From the NCBI GenBank assembly GCA_030147645.1, contig JASBUY010000150.1, positions 1 to 13,646 of the forward strand: DNA of 13,646 nt, given 5' to 3'. This DNA comes from Aquabacter sp. Lineage in GTDB: Bacteria; Pseudomonadota; Alphaproteobacteria; Rhizobiales; Xanthobacteraceae. Within the stretch, counting starts at the first letter, position 1. Every line of letters begins with the position of its first letter. Under the pieces are notes generated by a model, which saw nothing but the letters and a program-made list of their open reading frames with translations, was not told where the DNA came from and ran no database searches. A program made the translations under genes and the position numbers. Shown here one piece after another: positions 13,339 to 13,646 of this stretch.

Positions 13339-13646
13339 CCGCTCCGGCGCCCCAAACCCTTGAAGCAGCTGATGCTCCCCGTCCCATCCGGGTCATGGTG
13401 GTCGACGATTCCGTGATGGTTCGGGGGATCGTCTCGCGCTGGCTCTCCGAGGAGAAGGGCGTCGAGATCGTCGCGACCCATGCCAACGGCCAGTTGGCGG
13501 CGAACGACGTGCAGAAGACCCAGCCCGACGTGGTGGTGCTGGATCTGGAAATGCCCGGCATGGACGGCCTCACCGCCCTGCCGCTGATCCTGGAGCGCCG
13601 GCCCGGCGTGGCGGTTCTCGTCGCGTCCGCCCTCACCCGCCGCGGC
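13335..13646 (+). CDS. cheB: CheB, receptor methylesterase, N-terminal receiver (partial)
   Basis: CheB demethylates and deamidates receptors when phosphorylated by CheA. Exactly 104 codons are visible before the window ends. After a 17-residue Pro/Ala tail comes a receiver: M-V-V-D-D-S with D24-D25, phosphorylated D70 in V-V-L-D-L-E-M-P-G-M-D-G-L, switch Ser S98 and then A-L-T-R-R-G, the block that precedes the CheB linker. The catalytic methylesterase domain (Ser-His-Asp) must lie beyond the edge. ATG 13335 overlaps the cheY stop. The order suggests cheR follows, which cannot be seen. Confidence 0.95.
   Translation, partial: MTAPAPQTLEAADAPRPIRVMVVDDSVMVRGIVSRWLSEEKGVEIVATHANGQLAANDVQKTQPDVVVLDLEMPGMDGLTALPLILERRPGVAVLVASALTRRG

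Overview
The window is a dense, entirely plus-strand motility locus from a GC-rich alphaproteobacterium. The gene order flgK-flgL-flaF-flbT-flgD-fliQ-flhA-fliR is the conserved Rhizobiales order, known for example from Sinorhizobium. The later block, a transmembrane receptor gene followed by cheA-cheW-cheY-cheB, has the layout I recall for Azorhizobium caulinodans, where receptor TlpA1 precedes cheA-cheW-cheY2-cheB-cheR. My best guess is therefore Xanthobacteraceae (Azorhizobium/Xanthobacter-like). This is inference from gene order, GC content and protein style, not a database match.

Layout: (1) 1-5863 is a flagellar operon. It holds the tail of flgK (hook-filament junction), flgL (junction), flaF and flbT (flagellin expression regulators), flgD (hook cap/scaffold), fliQ, flhA and fliR (type III export gate) and a short coiled-coil FliJ-like protein. 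Most junctions are 4-base ATGA/GTGA overlaps, which implies translational coupling. (2) 5864-6220 is a gap of about 357 bases with several small inverted and direct repeats; it probably holds a promoter, although I find no convincing one. A 20-codon reading frame with a strong Shine-Dalgarno lies at its end and runs into the next gene. (3) 6221-7715 holds a FlgJ-type rod-binding protein, a FlgN-like chaperone and a single-pass FliL-like membrane protein, again with 4-base overlaps. The last gene contains an AT-rich island with a perfect 10-bp inverted repeat. (4) 7738-9411 is a transmembrane methyl-accepting chemotaxis protein. (5) 9412-9640 is an intergenic stretch that can fold into a chain of strong hairpins, including a perfect 14-bp stem enclosing a second 7-bp hairpin. 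(6) 9641-13646 holds cheA (a hybrid kinase with two CheW-like domains and a C-terminal receiver), cheW, cheY and the first 104 codons of cheB, which runs off the end.

How it works together: the export gate and chaperones build rod, hook and filament, and FlbT/FlaF tune flagellin production. The receptor, CheW and CheA form the sensory array, CheY carries the signal to the motor, and CheB adapts the receptor. All the genes are conserved and intact. The least explained parts are non-coding or compositional: the hairpin-rich cheA leader, the AT-rich island with its inverted repeat, and the short frame before flgJ. Within proteins, the oddest point is a CheA receiver domain that keeps its phosphorylation pocket but has Ala where the switch Thr/Ser should be. 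No tRNA, rRNA, CRISPR array, insertion sequence or phage gene was seen.
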